Shown here one piece after another: positions 16,203 to 24,404 of a stretch of DNA of 54,917 nucleotides. The DNA comes from DASXAQ01 sp036406615. GTDB lineage: Bacteria > Actinomycetota > UBA4738. A model generated the notes under the pieces. That model saw only the letters and a program-made list of their open reading frames with translations. It was not told the origin of the DNA and made no database searches. The stretch is from positions 1-54,917 of the forward strand of contig DASXAQ010000010.1 of NCBI GenBank assembly GCA_036406615.1. Reading direction: 5' to 3'. Each line of letters starts with the position of its first letter. Position 1 is the first letter of the stretch. Both the position numbers and the translations under genes were made by a program.

Positions 16203-17148
16203 CGTCGTCGAGACCCGGCAGACTCGCCGGGCGAGGCGCCGTGCCGAGGCGCACGAGGCGCGCGGCGCCTGGTACCCACGCTGGTACTGGCCCACCTTCG
16301 CCGGCCCCGGCACGATCTGGATGCTCATCCTGTTCGTGGTGCCCTTCTACGTGGTCGTGTCGATCGCGTTCGGCACGGTCGACCCCGTGTTCCAGAGCCC
16401 GCTGCCCGTCTACGAGCCGTGGTGGTGGACGACGAAGTACCTGTCGCAGGAGTGGCACCTGGTCATCGGCGAGTTCCGTCCGGTCGAGATCCGCACGCTG
16501 ATCTACGTCATCCTTGCCAGCGCCATCTGCCTGGTGATCGCGTACGCGGTCGCGTACTACGTCGCGCGGTACGGCGGTCGCCGCAAGGGGCTGTTCCTGG
16601 GGCTGCTGATCGCCCCGTTCTTCATCAGCTACCTGATGCGGATGCTCTCGTGGGTGGAGCTGCTGCAGCCGAACGGATACGTGAACCGCGTCCTGACGTT
16701 CCTGCACATCGTGCCGCACGCGATCAACTGGCTGGGCGGCGTCCCGTTCACGGTCATCATGGGGCTGGTGTACGGCTACATCCCGTACATGATCCTGCCG
16801 CTGTTCGCGTTCCTCGATCGGATCGACCAGAGCCTGCTGGAGGCCGGACGGGACCTCGGCGCGAGCCCGGCGCGCACGTTCTTCCGCGTGACGCTGCCGC
16901 TGTCCAAGCCGGCGATCCTGGCGAGCCTGGTGATCGTCACGCTGCCGATGTTCGGCGACTACTACACGAACAACCTGCTGTCGGGCTCGCCGAAGACCAC
17001 GATGTTCGGCAACCTGATGGACAACGCCATGGAGTCCACCGGCCAGGGGCCCCAGGCCGCGGTGCTGGTTCTGTTCCTGACGCTCGTCCTGTTGCTCCCG
17101 ATGCTCTACTACATGCGCGAGACGTCGAAGGCGCAGGAGGAACGATGA
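16189..17148 (+). CDS. potB: ABC transporter permease, polyamine type
   Basis: 319 residues, GTG at 16189, overlapping the potD end by 14 bases. A basic cytoplasmic N-terminus of about 35 residues precedes six predicted transmembrane helices. The EAA loop that docks to the ATPase reads EAGRDLGASPARTFFRVTLPL (EAA---G motif present) before the last helices. It pairs with PotC to form the membrane channel. Its stop overlaps the potC start (ATGA), so the two permeases are translationally coupled. Confidence 0.88.
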   Translation: MSRSSVVETRQTRRARRRAEAHEARGAWYPRWYWPTFAGPGTIWMLILFVVPFYVVVSIAFGTVDPVFQSPLPVYEPWWWTTKYLSQEWHLVIGEFRPVEIRTLIYVILASAICLVIAYAVAYYVARYGGRRKGLFLGLLIAPFFISYLMRMLSWVELLQPNGYVNRVLTFLHIVPHAINWLGGVPFTVIMGLVYGYIPYMILPLFAFLDRIDQSLLEAGRDLGASPARTFFRVTLPLSKPAILASLVIVTLPMFGDYYTNNLLSGSPKTTMFGNLMDNAMESTGQGPQAAVLVLFLTLVLLLPMLYYMRETSKAQEER

Positions 17149-18089
17149 GCCAGACCGCCGTGGCGCCCGAAACCGCCCAGGCGGTCCTTCGCGACACGCG
17201 GGCCGGCTCGCGCAACCCCGTGATGCGGTGGTGGCGCAACCCGTGGCGCAAGCCGCGGATCCTGGCCACCGTCACCTGGGTCTACCTGGCCTGGTCGATC
17301 CTGCCGGTGGCCATCGCCATCGCGCTGTCGTTCAACGCGGGACGGTCCAACTCCGTCTGGCAGGGGTTCTCCCTTCAGTGGTGGTTCGGCCACCCCGCCG
17401 AGGCACCGGCCGGCTCGCTGTTCGTCAACCCCGAGCTGCACGCGGCGCTGATCCAGAGCCTGCGCCTGTCGTTCCTGACGATGATCCTGGCGGTGCCGCT
17501 CGGCGTGGCGTTCGCGATCGGCATCGACCGCTGGCACGGCCGTCCGCCGGCCGGCGCGAACTTCCTGATGATGTTCTCGTTCGTGGTGCCGGAGATCATC
17601 ATCGGCATCTCGATGTTCATGGTCTTCACGTACCTGTTGAAGTTCGTCCACCTCGGCACCATCGCCCAGGTGCTGGCGCTGGTGACCTACCAGGCGTCGT
17701 ACCCCGTCATCATCGTGCGCGCCCGGCTGTTGTCCATCGGCCGGGAGTACGAGGAGGCGGCCATGGACCTGGGGGCGTCGCCGACGCGCGCGGTTCGCCG
17801 GGTGCTGCTGCCGATGCTGTATCCCGCGATCCTGGCGAGCTTCGTGCTGGTGTTCGCCGACACCATCGACGACTTCATCACGGTGCGCTACCTGTCGGGC
17901 GGCGCGAACACCGAGCCGCTGTCGGTCAAGATCTACAACTTCACCCGCGGGACGCCGACGCCGGCCATCAACGCCGCGGCGACGTTCATGCTGATCATGA
18001 CCACGCTGATCGCGCTGATCGGATTCGGCATCTTCAAGAAGGTCTCGAAGGGACAGCGGGGAGAGAAGGTCAGCGACCTGCTGGCCTGA
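17145..18089 (+). CDS. potC: ABC transporter permease, polyamine type
   Basis: 314 residues, ATG at 17145 with GGAGG upstream inside potB and an ATGA overlap. It has six predicted helices after a cytoplasmic N-terminus of about 45 residues, and the EAA loop EAAMDLGASPTRAVRRVLLP. The segment FADTIDDFITVRYLSGG is characteristic of PotC/YdcV-type permeases. It is the second channel subunit. The ATPase gene is not downstream in the operon but converges from the other strand 27 bases away. Confidence 0.88.
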   Translation: MSQTAVAPETAQAVLRDTRAGSRNPVMRWWRNPWRKPRILATVTWVYLAWSILPVAIAIALSFNAGRSNSVWQGFSLQWWFGHPAEAPAGSLFVNPELHAALIQSLRLSFLTMILAVPLGVAFAIGIDRWHGRPPAGANFLMMFSFVVPEIIIGISMFMVFTYLLKFVHLGTIAQVLALVTYQASYPVIIVRARLLSIGREYEEAAMDLGASPTRAVRRVLLPMLYPAILASFVLVFADTIDDFITVRYLSGGANTEPLSVKIYNFTRGTPTPAINAAATFMLIMTTLIALIGFGIFKKVSKGQRGEKVSDLLA

Positions 18090-18116
18090 GCGGCGCGGGC
18101 GCTTCGGGTCAGCCGA

Positions 18117-19295
18117 TCAGGGAGGGTCCGCGGAGCCGGCCTCGCCCTGGGACGCCGCCGCGAGGCCGCCTTGTCCCGCGTCGGCCCCGGCCGTGGTCGC
18201 CTCGGCGGGCGCACCGATCGATGCGTCGACCAGGACGCGAAGCGCCTCCGGCGGCAGGTGCACCGTGACGGGCGTGCCCTGCTGCCACGGGGGGTCGCCC
18301 CCGCGGTTGGGGACCCACGCCTGCAGCATCTCGCCGTGGGCCAGGTGCACCAGGACTTGGAGCGTCGCCCCCACATAGAGGACGCGCTCCACCATGCCCG
18401 GCACGCGGTTGTCGCCCGTGGCGCCGTGATCCTCGAGCTGGACCCGCTCCGGGCGGATCACCAGCCGGACGGGCCCGGTCGCCCGCGCGTCGCCCCGTCC
18501 CGCCGTCAGGCGGAAGTCGCCCAGGCGCACGTGGCGCGCGCCGTTCGACGAGCCCTCGGCCGTGGCCGTCATCAGGTTGGATACGCCGAGGAAGTCGGCG
18601 ACGTAGGCCGTGGCCGGCTCCTCGTAGACCTCCTCCGGCGTCCCGATCTGCTCGACCCGCCCGTTCGACATCACGGCCAGGCGGTCGGACATGGTGAGCG
18701 CCTCCTCCTGGTCGTGCGTCACGTAGATGAAGGTGATCCCCACCTCCTCCTGCAGGGCCTTCAGCTCGATCTGCAGGGCCTTGCGCAGCTTGGCGTCAAG
18801 CGCGCCGAGGGGCTCGTCGAGCAGCAGCACGGCCGGGTTCAGCACCAGCGCCCGCGCAAGGGCGACGCGCTGCTGCTGGCCGCCCGACAGCTGCGACGGC
18901 CGGCGCTTGCCGAAGCCCTCCAGGCGGACCAGGCGCAGCGCCTCGGCGACCTTCGTGCGGCCCTCGTCCTTCCCGACGTTGCGGTAGCGAAGGCCGAACG
19001 CGACGTTCTCCTCGACGGTCATGAAGGGGAACAGCGCGTACGACTGGAAGACCGTGTTGACGTTGCGCCGGTGCGGCGGCGTCTGCGCCACGTCGGTGCC
19101 GTTCAGCAGGATCCGGCCCTCGGTGGGCTGCTCGAACCCGGCGACCAGCCGAAGGGTGGTCGTCTTCCCGCATCCGGACGGGCCCAGCAGCGAGAAGAAC
19201 TCGCCCCCCGCGATGTCCAGGTTGATGCCGTCGACCGCCGCCACATCGCCGAAGCGCTTGGCCAGGTCGACCAGCTGAACCTGTCCCCCCGTCAT
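18117..19295 (-). CDS. potA: ABC transporter ATPase, spermidine/putrescine type
   Basis: 392 residues, ATG at 19295. Walker A is GPSGCGKTT (38-46), the signature is LSGGQQQR (136-143), Walker B is LLLDEP (157-162), and the H-loop is THDQEEAL. After the nucleotide-binding domain a TOBE domain follows (IRPERVQLEDHG region, about 280-360) and a Ala/Gly-rich tail. This domain order fits PotA/CysA-type importers. It is the only importer ATPase here and presumably serves PotBCD, although it is on the opposite strand and starts the block that follows the aminotransferase at 19299 (only 3 bases away), so it is probably expressed with the second aminotransferase/dehydrogenase operon. Confidence 0.9.
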   Translation of the reverse strand: MTGGQVQLVDLAKRFGDVAAVDGINLDIAGGEFFSLLGPSGCGKTTTLRLVAGFEQPTEGRILLNGTDVAQTPPHRRNVNTVFQSYALFPFMTVEENVAFGLRYRNVGKDEGRTKVAEALRLVRLEGFGKRRPSQLSGGQQQRVALARALVLNPAVLLLDEPLGALDAKLRKALQIELKALQEEVGITFIYVTHDQEEALTMSDRLAVMSNGRVEQIGTPEEVYEEPATAYVADFLGVSNLMTATAEGSSNGARHVRLGDFRLTAGRGDARATGPVRLVIRPERVQLEDHGATGDNRVPGMVERVLYVGATLQVLVHLAHGEMLQAWVPNRGGDPPWQQGTPVTVHLPPEALRVLVDASIGAPAEATTAGADAGQGGLAAASQGEAGSADPP

Positions 19296-19298
19296 GGG

Positions 19299-20678
19299 TC
19301 AGGATCTTATGCTCTTGGCCAGGGTTTCGAAATTCTGGACGAAGCGGTCCGCGTCCTCCGGCGTGTGCTGCACCGAGAGCATCCACTGCTCGGCCTTGCC
19401 CCACGGCGGCAGGAACACCCCGCCGAGCAACTGCGTCAGCCAATGCGCGTGGCTGTAGCGATTGTCCACCTCCAGGAACTCGCGGTAGTTGCGGATGGGG
19501 GTCGGGTGAAACGAGATGCAGCCCTTCGCGCCGAACGCGACCACGCGGGCCTGGAGCCCGTACTCGCGGATGACGCCCTCGCACCCCTCGACCATCTGGG
19601 TCCGAAGCGACGTCCAGTGCGCGTACGCGCCGTCGTCCAGGATCTCGGTGACGGTGGCCCGCGCGGCCGCCATCGTGAGCGGGTTCCCGTTGAAGGTGCC
19701 GACCTGCTCGTACTCGCCCTCGGCGATCAGCCCCATGGCCTCGGCGCTGCCGCCGAGCGCGCCGCACGGCAGGCCGCCTCCCATCGCCTTGGCAAGGCAC
19801 ACCAGGTCGGGCGTGACCCCGAGCAGCTCGGTCGCCCCGCCCGGCGCCATCGTCAGGCCGGTCTTCACCTCGTCGTAGACGAGGAACGCGTCGTGGCGGC
19901 GGGTGAGCTCGCGCAGCCCCTCGAGGTAGCCGGGCTCGGGCGGGATCATGCCGATGTTCATCACGATCGGCTCCAGGATCATCCCGGCGATCTCGCCGGG
20001 GTGCTCCGCGAACACGCGCTCCGCCGCGGACAGGTCGTTGAACGGCACGACCAGCGTCAGGTCGACGATCTCCTGCGGGATGCCCGTCGACGCCGCGACG
20101 CTGTTGGGGCGCTCGGCGGGCCCGATCTCCGGCCCCTCGTTGTAGACCGAGACCTGCACCGAGTCGTGGTGACCGTGGTACGTGCCTTCGATCTTCACGA
20201 TCTTCGAGCGGCCGGTGGCGGCGCGCATCAGGTGCACCGCGTCCATCGTGGCCTCGGTGCCCGAGTTGCCGAAGCGCCAGAGCGGCAGGCCGAAGCGGCG
20301 CCGGAGGTTCTCCGCGACCGCGATGGAGTCCTCCGTCGGCTGCGCGAAGTGGGACCCGCGCGCGATGCGGTCGGAGACGGCGGCCACGATCCTCGGGTGC
20401 GCGTGGCCGACCGCCATCACGCCGTACCCGTTGTGGAGGTCGACGTACTCGTTGCCGTCGACATCCCAGACTTTCGACCCCTTGCCGTGGCTGATCCAGA
20501 TCGGCTGGGGCCGGGAGATCTGCCAGTTGGACGTCACGCCGCCGGGAAGCGAGCCCCGCGCGCGCTCGGTGAGCTCGCGCGACCGGGCCTGGCGGGCCAG
20601 GAACTCGCGTTCGAGCTCGTCGATCAGCTCGTCGAGGCGAGCCAGCTCGCGGGCGGTGTCGTGTTCGGCGATGGCCAT
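19299..20678 (-). CDS. Class III PLP aminotransferase (second copy)
   Basis: 459 residues from the ATG at 20678, which has GGAG nine bases upstream; a TTG at 20693 is possible but less likely. PLP-site residues: GNSGTEAT (137-144), Asp269 in AFLVYDEV, Lys297 in LVCLAKAMGGG. It has a helical N-terminal extension of about 40 residues before the family core. It shares the HemL-like motif order with the enzyme at 4013-5359 but is only distantly similar, so the two probably act on different amines or omega-amino acids. It lies 19 bases after the acyl-CoA dehydrogenase and 3 bases before potA, forming a dehydrogenase-aminotransferase-importer ATPase unit behind operator O3. Confidence 0.87.
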   Translation of the reverse strand: MAIAEHDTARELARLDELIDELEREFLARQARSRELTERARGSLPGGVTSNWQISRPQPIWISHGKGSKVWDVDGNEYVDLHNGYGVMAVGHAHPRIVAAVSDRIARGSHFAQPTEDSIAVAENLRRRFGLPLWRFGNSGTEATMDAVHLMRAATGRSKIVKIEGTYHGHHDSVQVSVYNEGPEIGPAERPNSVAASTGIPQEIVDLTLVVPFNDLSAAERVFAEHPGEIAGMILEPIVMNIGMIPPEPGYLEGLRELTRRHDAFLVYDEVKTGLTMAPGGATELLGVTPDLVCLAKAMGGGLPCGALGGSAEAMGLIAEGEYEQVGTFNGNPLTMAAARATVTEILDDGAYAHWTSLRTQMVEGCEGVIREYGLQARVVAFGAKGCISFHPTPIRNYREFLEVDNRYSHAHWLTQLLGGVFLPPWGKAEQWMLSVQHTPEDADRFVQNFETLAKSIRS

Positions 20679-20697
20679 GGACGTTCGCTCCAATCTG

Positions 20698-21873
20698 CTA
20701 TCCGGCGAGGGTGGGGACGCCGCGCTTGTACAGCTGGTCGGCGATGATCAGCCGCTGGATCTCCGAGGTGCCCTCCCAGATCCGTTCGACCCGGAGCTCC
20801 CGGAAGAACCGCTCGGCCGCGTTCTCCCGCATGTAGCCCCGTCCGCCGAAGATCTGCACCGCCCGGTCGGCCACGCGGTTGGCCATCTCGGACGCGTACA
20901 GCTTCGTCATCGAGCACTGGGCGTGCTGCACCTTGAGGTCCTCGCCGCGATCGATCGCCTCGGCCGTGCCGTACGTCATCAGGCGCGCGGCCCACAGCTC
21001 GGTCAGGGAGTCGGCCAGCATGAACTGGATGGCCTGGTAGTTCGCGATGGGCTCGCCGAACTGCACGCGCTCCTGGGCGAAGGCGGTCGCCTCGGCGATC
21101 AGCCGCTCGGCCGCGCCGCAGCATCGCGCGCCGATCATCAGACGCTCGTAGCGGAACCACGCGTAGGCGAAGGACATCCCGTCCTCCTCCGAGCCGATCA
21201 GATGCGTCGTGGGGACGCGGACGTCCTCGAACGCCATCTCGACGTGGTGATCGCCGATCGTGTGCGAGTACTTCGGCGTCCGAAGGATGCGGATGCCGGG
21301 CGTGTCCAGGTCCAGCACGAACAGGACCGGTTGCCCGGCGTGCGCACCCTCGGTGAGCTTGGCCTGGAAGAACACGTAGCCGGCCGTGTTCGCGGACGTG
21401 ACGTGCCACTTGACGCCGTTCAGCACGTAGTCGTCGCCGTCGCGCCGGGCCGTGGCCTGGATCGCGCCGACGTCGGACCCCGCGTGCTCCTCGGTGATCG
21501 CGTAGCACTCGTGGGTCTCGCCGCGAACGGTCGGCGCCAGCCAGCGCTGCTTCTGGTAGTCGGTTGCCACGGAGGGAAACCATGCCGGCGGCGTGTGGAT
21601 CACCCAGGCGACGCCGTTGGTGACGCGGCCAACCTGCTCCTGGACCAGCACCTGCTGCAGCATCGTGAACCCCTGGCCGCCCACGTCCTTCGGCAGGTTG
21701 AGCGCGCCGAATCCCAGCTCGCGGACGCGCGCCTCCAGGCGCGGCTTCTCGCCCGGAGGGAGCTCGCCGTCGTGCAGCTCGGCGTGCAGCTCGAGCGGGA
21801 TGAGCTCCTCGTCGACGAACGCGCGCGCACGGGCCTGGATCTCGCGATCCCGCGCGCTCATCGGATATGCCAC
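20698..21873 (-). CDS. Acyl-CoA dehydrogenase (second copy)
   Basis: 391 residues from a GTG at 21873 with GAGGACGG upstream; ATG at 21861 (MSARDREIQ) is the alternative. Motifs: YAITEEHAGSD and VKWHVTSANTAGY in the barrel, then QIFGGRGYMRENAAERFFRE and catalytic Glu367 in IWEGTSEIQR. It is similar in layout and length to the enzyme at 7636-8835. First gene of an operon with a class III aminotransferase and potA, behind a promoter and TetR-type operator almost identical to those of the CrtI operon. It should oxidise an acyl-CoA derived from the imported or transaminated substrate; the chain is unknown. Confidence 0.9.
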   Translation of the reverse strand: MAYPMSARDREIQARARAFVDEELIPLELHAELHDGELPPGEKPRLEARVRELGFGALNLPKDVGGQGFTMLQQVLVQEQVGRVTNGVAWVIHTPPAWFPSVATDYQKQRWLAPTVRGETHECYAITEEHAGSDVGAIQATARRDGDDYVLNGVKWHVTSANTAGYVFFQAKLTEGAHAGQPVLFVLDLDTPGIRILRTPKYSHTIGDHHVEMAFEDVRVPTTHLIGSEEDGMSFAYAWFRYERLMIGARCCGAAERLIAEATAFAQERVQFGEPIANYQAIQFMLADSLTELWAARLMTYGTAEAIDRGEDLKVQHAQCSMTKLYASEMANRVADRAVQIFGGRGYMRENAAERFFRELRVERIWEGTSEIQRLIIADQLYKRGVPTLAG

Positions 21874-21928
21874 GTCGATCGACCGTCCTCGGTGGGGTCG
21901 GAGCCCCGTCCGGGCCGCCCCAGAAGTT

Positions 21929-21942
21929 TGAATCGCCGTTCA
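21929..21942. promoter_or_regulatory. TetR-type operator O3
   Basis: TGAATCGCCGTTCA differs from O1 at two adjacent bases, and its flanks GAAGTT and GTTTATGCCG match the flanks of O1 almost base for base. It overlaps the -10 region of the leftward dehydrogenase promoter in the same geometry as O1. Confidence 0.7.
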
Positions 21943-21971
21943 GTTTATGCCGCGCGGGCGGCGGCGGGCAA
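21942..21971 (-). promoter_or_regulatory. Promoter of the second dehydrogenase/aminotransferase operon
   Basis: Read leftward: TTGCCC (21971-21966), 18-base spacer, TAAACT (21947-21942), followed at once by operator O3. Same design as the CrtI-operon promoter at 12729-12700. Confidence 0.55.
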
Positions 21972-22058
21972 GCCCGCCGCCGCCCCGAGCGCCGTCCGGA
22001 CACGCGCGCCGCCCGGCCGCCGGGTATGGTTCCGGCCGACGAGAGGAGCCGCTGCGCC

Positions 22059-22757
22059 GTGCCGTCGTCCCTCATCCGCAACGCCGCGATCGCGGCCGAC
22101 CTCGTCGTGCTCTCGGTTCGCGATGAGCGCCTGCACGTGCTGCTGGTGCGCCGTGGCGGCCCACCCTTCAAAGGACGGTGGGCGCTGCCCGGAGGGTTCG
22201 TGGAGCCGGACGAGGATCTGGCCGAAGCCGCCGTTCGCGAGCTGGAAGAGGAGACGGGGGTACGCGTCGGCCTCGCGCACCTCGAGCAGGTGGGCGCCTA
22301 CGGGCGGCCCGGCCGGGACCCGCGCGGCCGCGTGGTGAGCGTCGCGCATCTGGCGCTGGTTCCACCGGGTACGGAGCCCGTCGCGGGGTCGGATGCATCC
22401 GGCACCGAGTGGCGGCCGGTGGCCGCGGCCGCGGATCGGCCGCGGCGCCTGGCCTTCGACCACGGACGGATCCTGTCGGAGGGGCTTCGGCTCGCCCGGG
22501 AACGGCTGGAGTCCACCACCGCGGGCACGGCGCTGTGCCGGCCGGCGTTCACGATGTCGGAGCTCCGCGCCGCGTACGAGGCGGTGTGGGACGCGCCACT
22601 GCACGCCCGCACCTTCGACCGCGCCGTGATCGGGACGCCGGGGTTCGTGGTTCGGATCGGCCGGACCACGCAGCGCGGCGGCGGCCGGCCGGCGAGCCTG
22701 TACCGGAGGGGACCCGCCCCCGCGCTCGTGCCGCGGCTCGTGCGCCCGGACGGCTGA
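22059..22757 (+). CDS. Nudix hydrolase with C-terminal winged-helix domain (NrtR/ADPRase-like)
   Basis: 232 residues from the GTG at 22059, 11 bases after GAGAGGAG; an in-frame ATG at 22026 has no ribosome site. The Nudix box is complete at 46-68: GFVEPDE, then RELEEETGV, with the metal-binding glutamates present. Residues of about 160-215 (MSELRAAYEAVWDAPLHARTFDRAV) match the winged-helix domain of NrtR-like proteins and COG4111 ADP-ribose pyrophosphatases. NrtR regulators often have a decayed Nudix box; the intact box here favours an active hydrolase that may also bind DNA. A possible -10 TATGGT lies at 22025-22030. It is divergent from the dehydrogenase operon and converges with the aldehyde dehydrogenase, 6 bases apart. 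Confidence 0.85.
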   Translation: MPSSLIRNAAIAADLVVLSVRDERLHVLLVRRGGPPFKGRWALPGGFVEPDEDLAEAAVRELEEETGVRVGLAHLEQVGAYGRPGRDPRGRVVSVAHLALVPPGTEPVAGSDASGTEWRPVAAAADRPRRLAFDHGRILSEGLRLARERLESTTAGTALCRPAFTMSELRAAYEAVWDAPLHARTFDRAVIGTPGFVVRIGRTTQRGGGRPASLYRRGPAPALVPRLVRPDG

Positions 22758-22763
22758 GCCCGG

Positions 22764-24215
22764 CTACTCGTCGCCGGCCAGGTTCACCCAGATGTGCTTG
22801 AGCTCCAGGTAGTCGTCGAGACCCTGCGGTCCGAGCTCGCGGCCGATGCCCGACTGCTTGAACCCGCCCCACGGCGCCTCGGTCGGCGCGGGCTGCGTGT
22901 CGTTCACCCAGACGACGCCGGCCCGAAGCGCCCTGGCGGTGGTCAGCGCCTTCTTGATGTCGCGCGTCCACACGGCGGCGGCAAGACCGTAGTCGTTGTC
23001 GTTGGCGAGCCGGATGACCTCGTCCACGTCGCCGAACGGGATGACGGTCATGACCGGCCCGAAGATCTCCTCGCGTGCGATCCGGGTGTCGTTCGTCGAG
23101 TCGTAGAAGATCGTGGGCGCGACGAAGTAGCCGCCGGCCAGCGCGGGGTCGGTCGGCGGCTCGCCGGCCAGCGCCACCTTCGCCTCCTGCCGGCCGACGT
23201 CGATGTAGCCGAGCACGCGCTCCTGCTGTTCCTTGCTGACGAGCGGCCCCATCGTGGTCCCGGGGTCGAGGCCGCGACCCAGCCGGACGTTGCGGCCGTG
23301 GTCAACCATCGCCTGCAGCGCGTCGTCGTAGATGGAGGACTCGACGAACACGCGGCTGCCCGCCGAGCAGATCTCGCCCTGGTTCCAGAAGATGCCGTTG
23401 GCGGAGCCCTGGACCGCGGCGTCGAACTCCGCGTCGGCGAACACGATGTTGGGCGACTTGCCGCCGAGCTCGAGCGTCACGCGCTTCAGCGTGTCGGCGC
23501 CCGCGCGCATGATGAGCTTGCCCACGTCCCGCGACCCGGTGAAGCCCACCTTGTCGACCTTCGGGCTGGCAACCAGCGGCGCGCCGGCGGTCTCGCCGAA
23601 CCCCGTGACGATGTTCAGCACGCCCGGCGGAAGGCCGGCCTCCTCCAGGATCTTCGGGATCTCCAGCGCGGTGACCGGCGTCTGCTCGGCCGGCTTGAGC
23701 ACGATCGTGCAGCCGGCGGCGATCGCCGGCGCCACCTTCTGCACGGCCATCATCATCGGGTAGTTCCAGGGCGTGATCGCCGCCGCGACGCCGACGGGCT
23801 CCTTGACCACCAGGCTCATCGCGTCGGGACCGACCGGCGGGATCTCGCCGGTGATCTTCGTCGCCAGGCCGCCGTAGTACTCGAACATGAAGGCCACCTC
23901 GGCGATGTCCTCGCGCGCCTCGCCGATCGGCTTGCCCGAGTCGGTGCTCTCCAGCTCCGCCAGCCGGTCCAGCTCGCGGCGCACGACCTCGGCCGCGCGC
24001 AGCAGGACCCGGCCGCGCTCACGCTCGCTCGTGCGCGGCCACGCGCCGTCGTCGAACGTTCGCCGCGCCGCGTCGATCGCGCGCTCCACGTCCTGCGGCT
24101 GGGAGTCCGGCGCGGTCGCGAACGTCTCGCCTGTCGCGGGGTCGACGACGTCGAACCGCCCCTCGCCCGCCGCGTCGATCCACGTACCGTCGACGTAGTT
24201 GTGCAGTTCCTGCAT
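22764..24215 (-). CDS. NAD(P)-dependent aldehyde dehydrogenase (betaine/aminobutyraldehyde type)
   Basis: 483 residues, ATG at 24215 with GAAGGGGGG upstream. Catalytic residues are all present: Asn151 (PWNYP), Glu249 (LELGGKSP) and the nucleophile Cys283 (GEICSAGSR). Cofactor-binding FTGSRDVG lies at 225-232. The family includes PuuC and betaine-aldehyde dehydrogenases, which oxidise aldehydes left by amine oxidases or aminotransferases. With the PuuB-like oxidase, amine oxidase and two aminotransferases in the island, oxidation of an amino-aldehyde to the acid is the natural role. Monocistronic on this strand; no copy of the TetR palindrome is seen before it. Confidence 0.9.
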   Translation of the reverse strand: MQELHNYVDGTWIDAAGEGRFDVVDPATGETFATAPDSQPQDVERAIDAARRTFDDGAWPRTSERERGRVLLRAAEVVRRELDRLAELESTDSGKPIGEAREDIAEVAFMFEYYGGLATKITGEIPPVGPDAMSLVVKEPVGVAAAITPWNYPMMMAVQKVAPAIAAGCTIVLKPAEQTPVTALEIPKILEEAGLPPGVLNIVTGFGETAGAPLVASPKVDKVGFTGSRDVGKLIMRAGADTLKRVTLELGGKSPNIVFADAEFDAAVQGSANGIFWNQGEICSAGSRVFVESSIYDDALQAMVDHGRNVRLGRGLDPGTTMGPLVSKEQQERVLGYIDVGRQEAKVALAGEPPTDPALAGGYFVAPTIFYDSTNDTRIAREEIFGPVMTVIPFGDVDEVIRLANDNDYGLAAAVWTRDIKKALTTARALRAGVVWVNDTQPAPTEAPWGGFKQSGIGRELGPQGLDDYLELKHIWVNLAGDE

Positions 24216-24404
24216 CGCGAGCCCCCCTTCGAGCCTTCGGCGCGAACAGCGTAGTACCAGCTTGACGGCTGCCCGGCTCCTGTGCCGCGCTCAGCCGGCG
24301 CCCCGCCGGTCCTCGATTCGGGCATCGAGGCGGGCTAGGCTACGCGCCGGATCGGGCGTCCGGCCGCCGCGGTGGATGGGGGATCCGCCGATGGAAGGAG
24401 AGGC

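Noticed and set aside
24262..24290. TTGACG as a promoter for the DUF1003 gene
   Set aside because: No acceptable -10 element lies 16-19 bases downstream; the only -10-like TAGGCT (24336) is far too distant.
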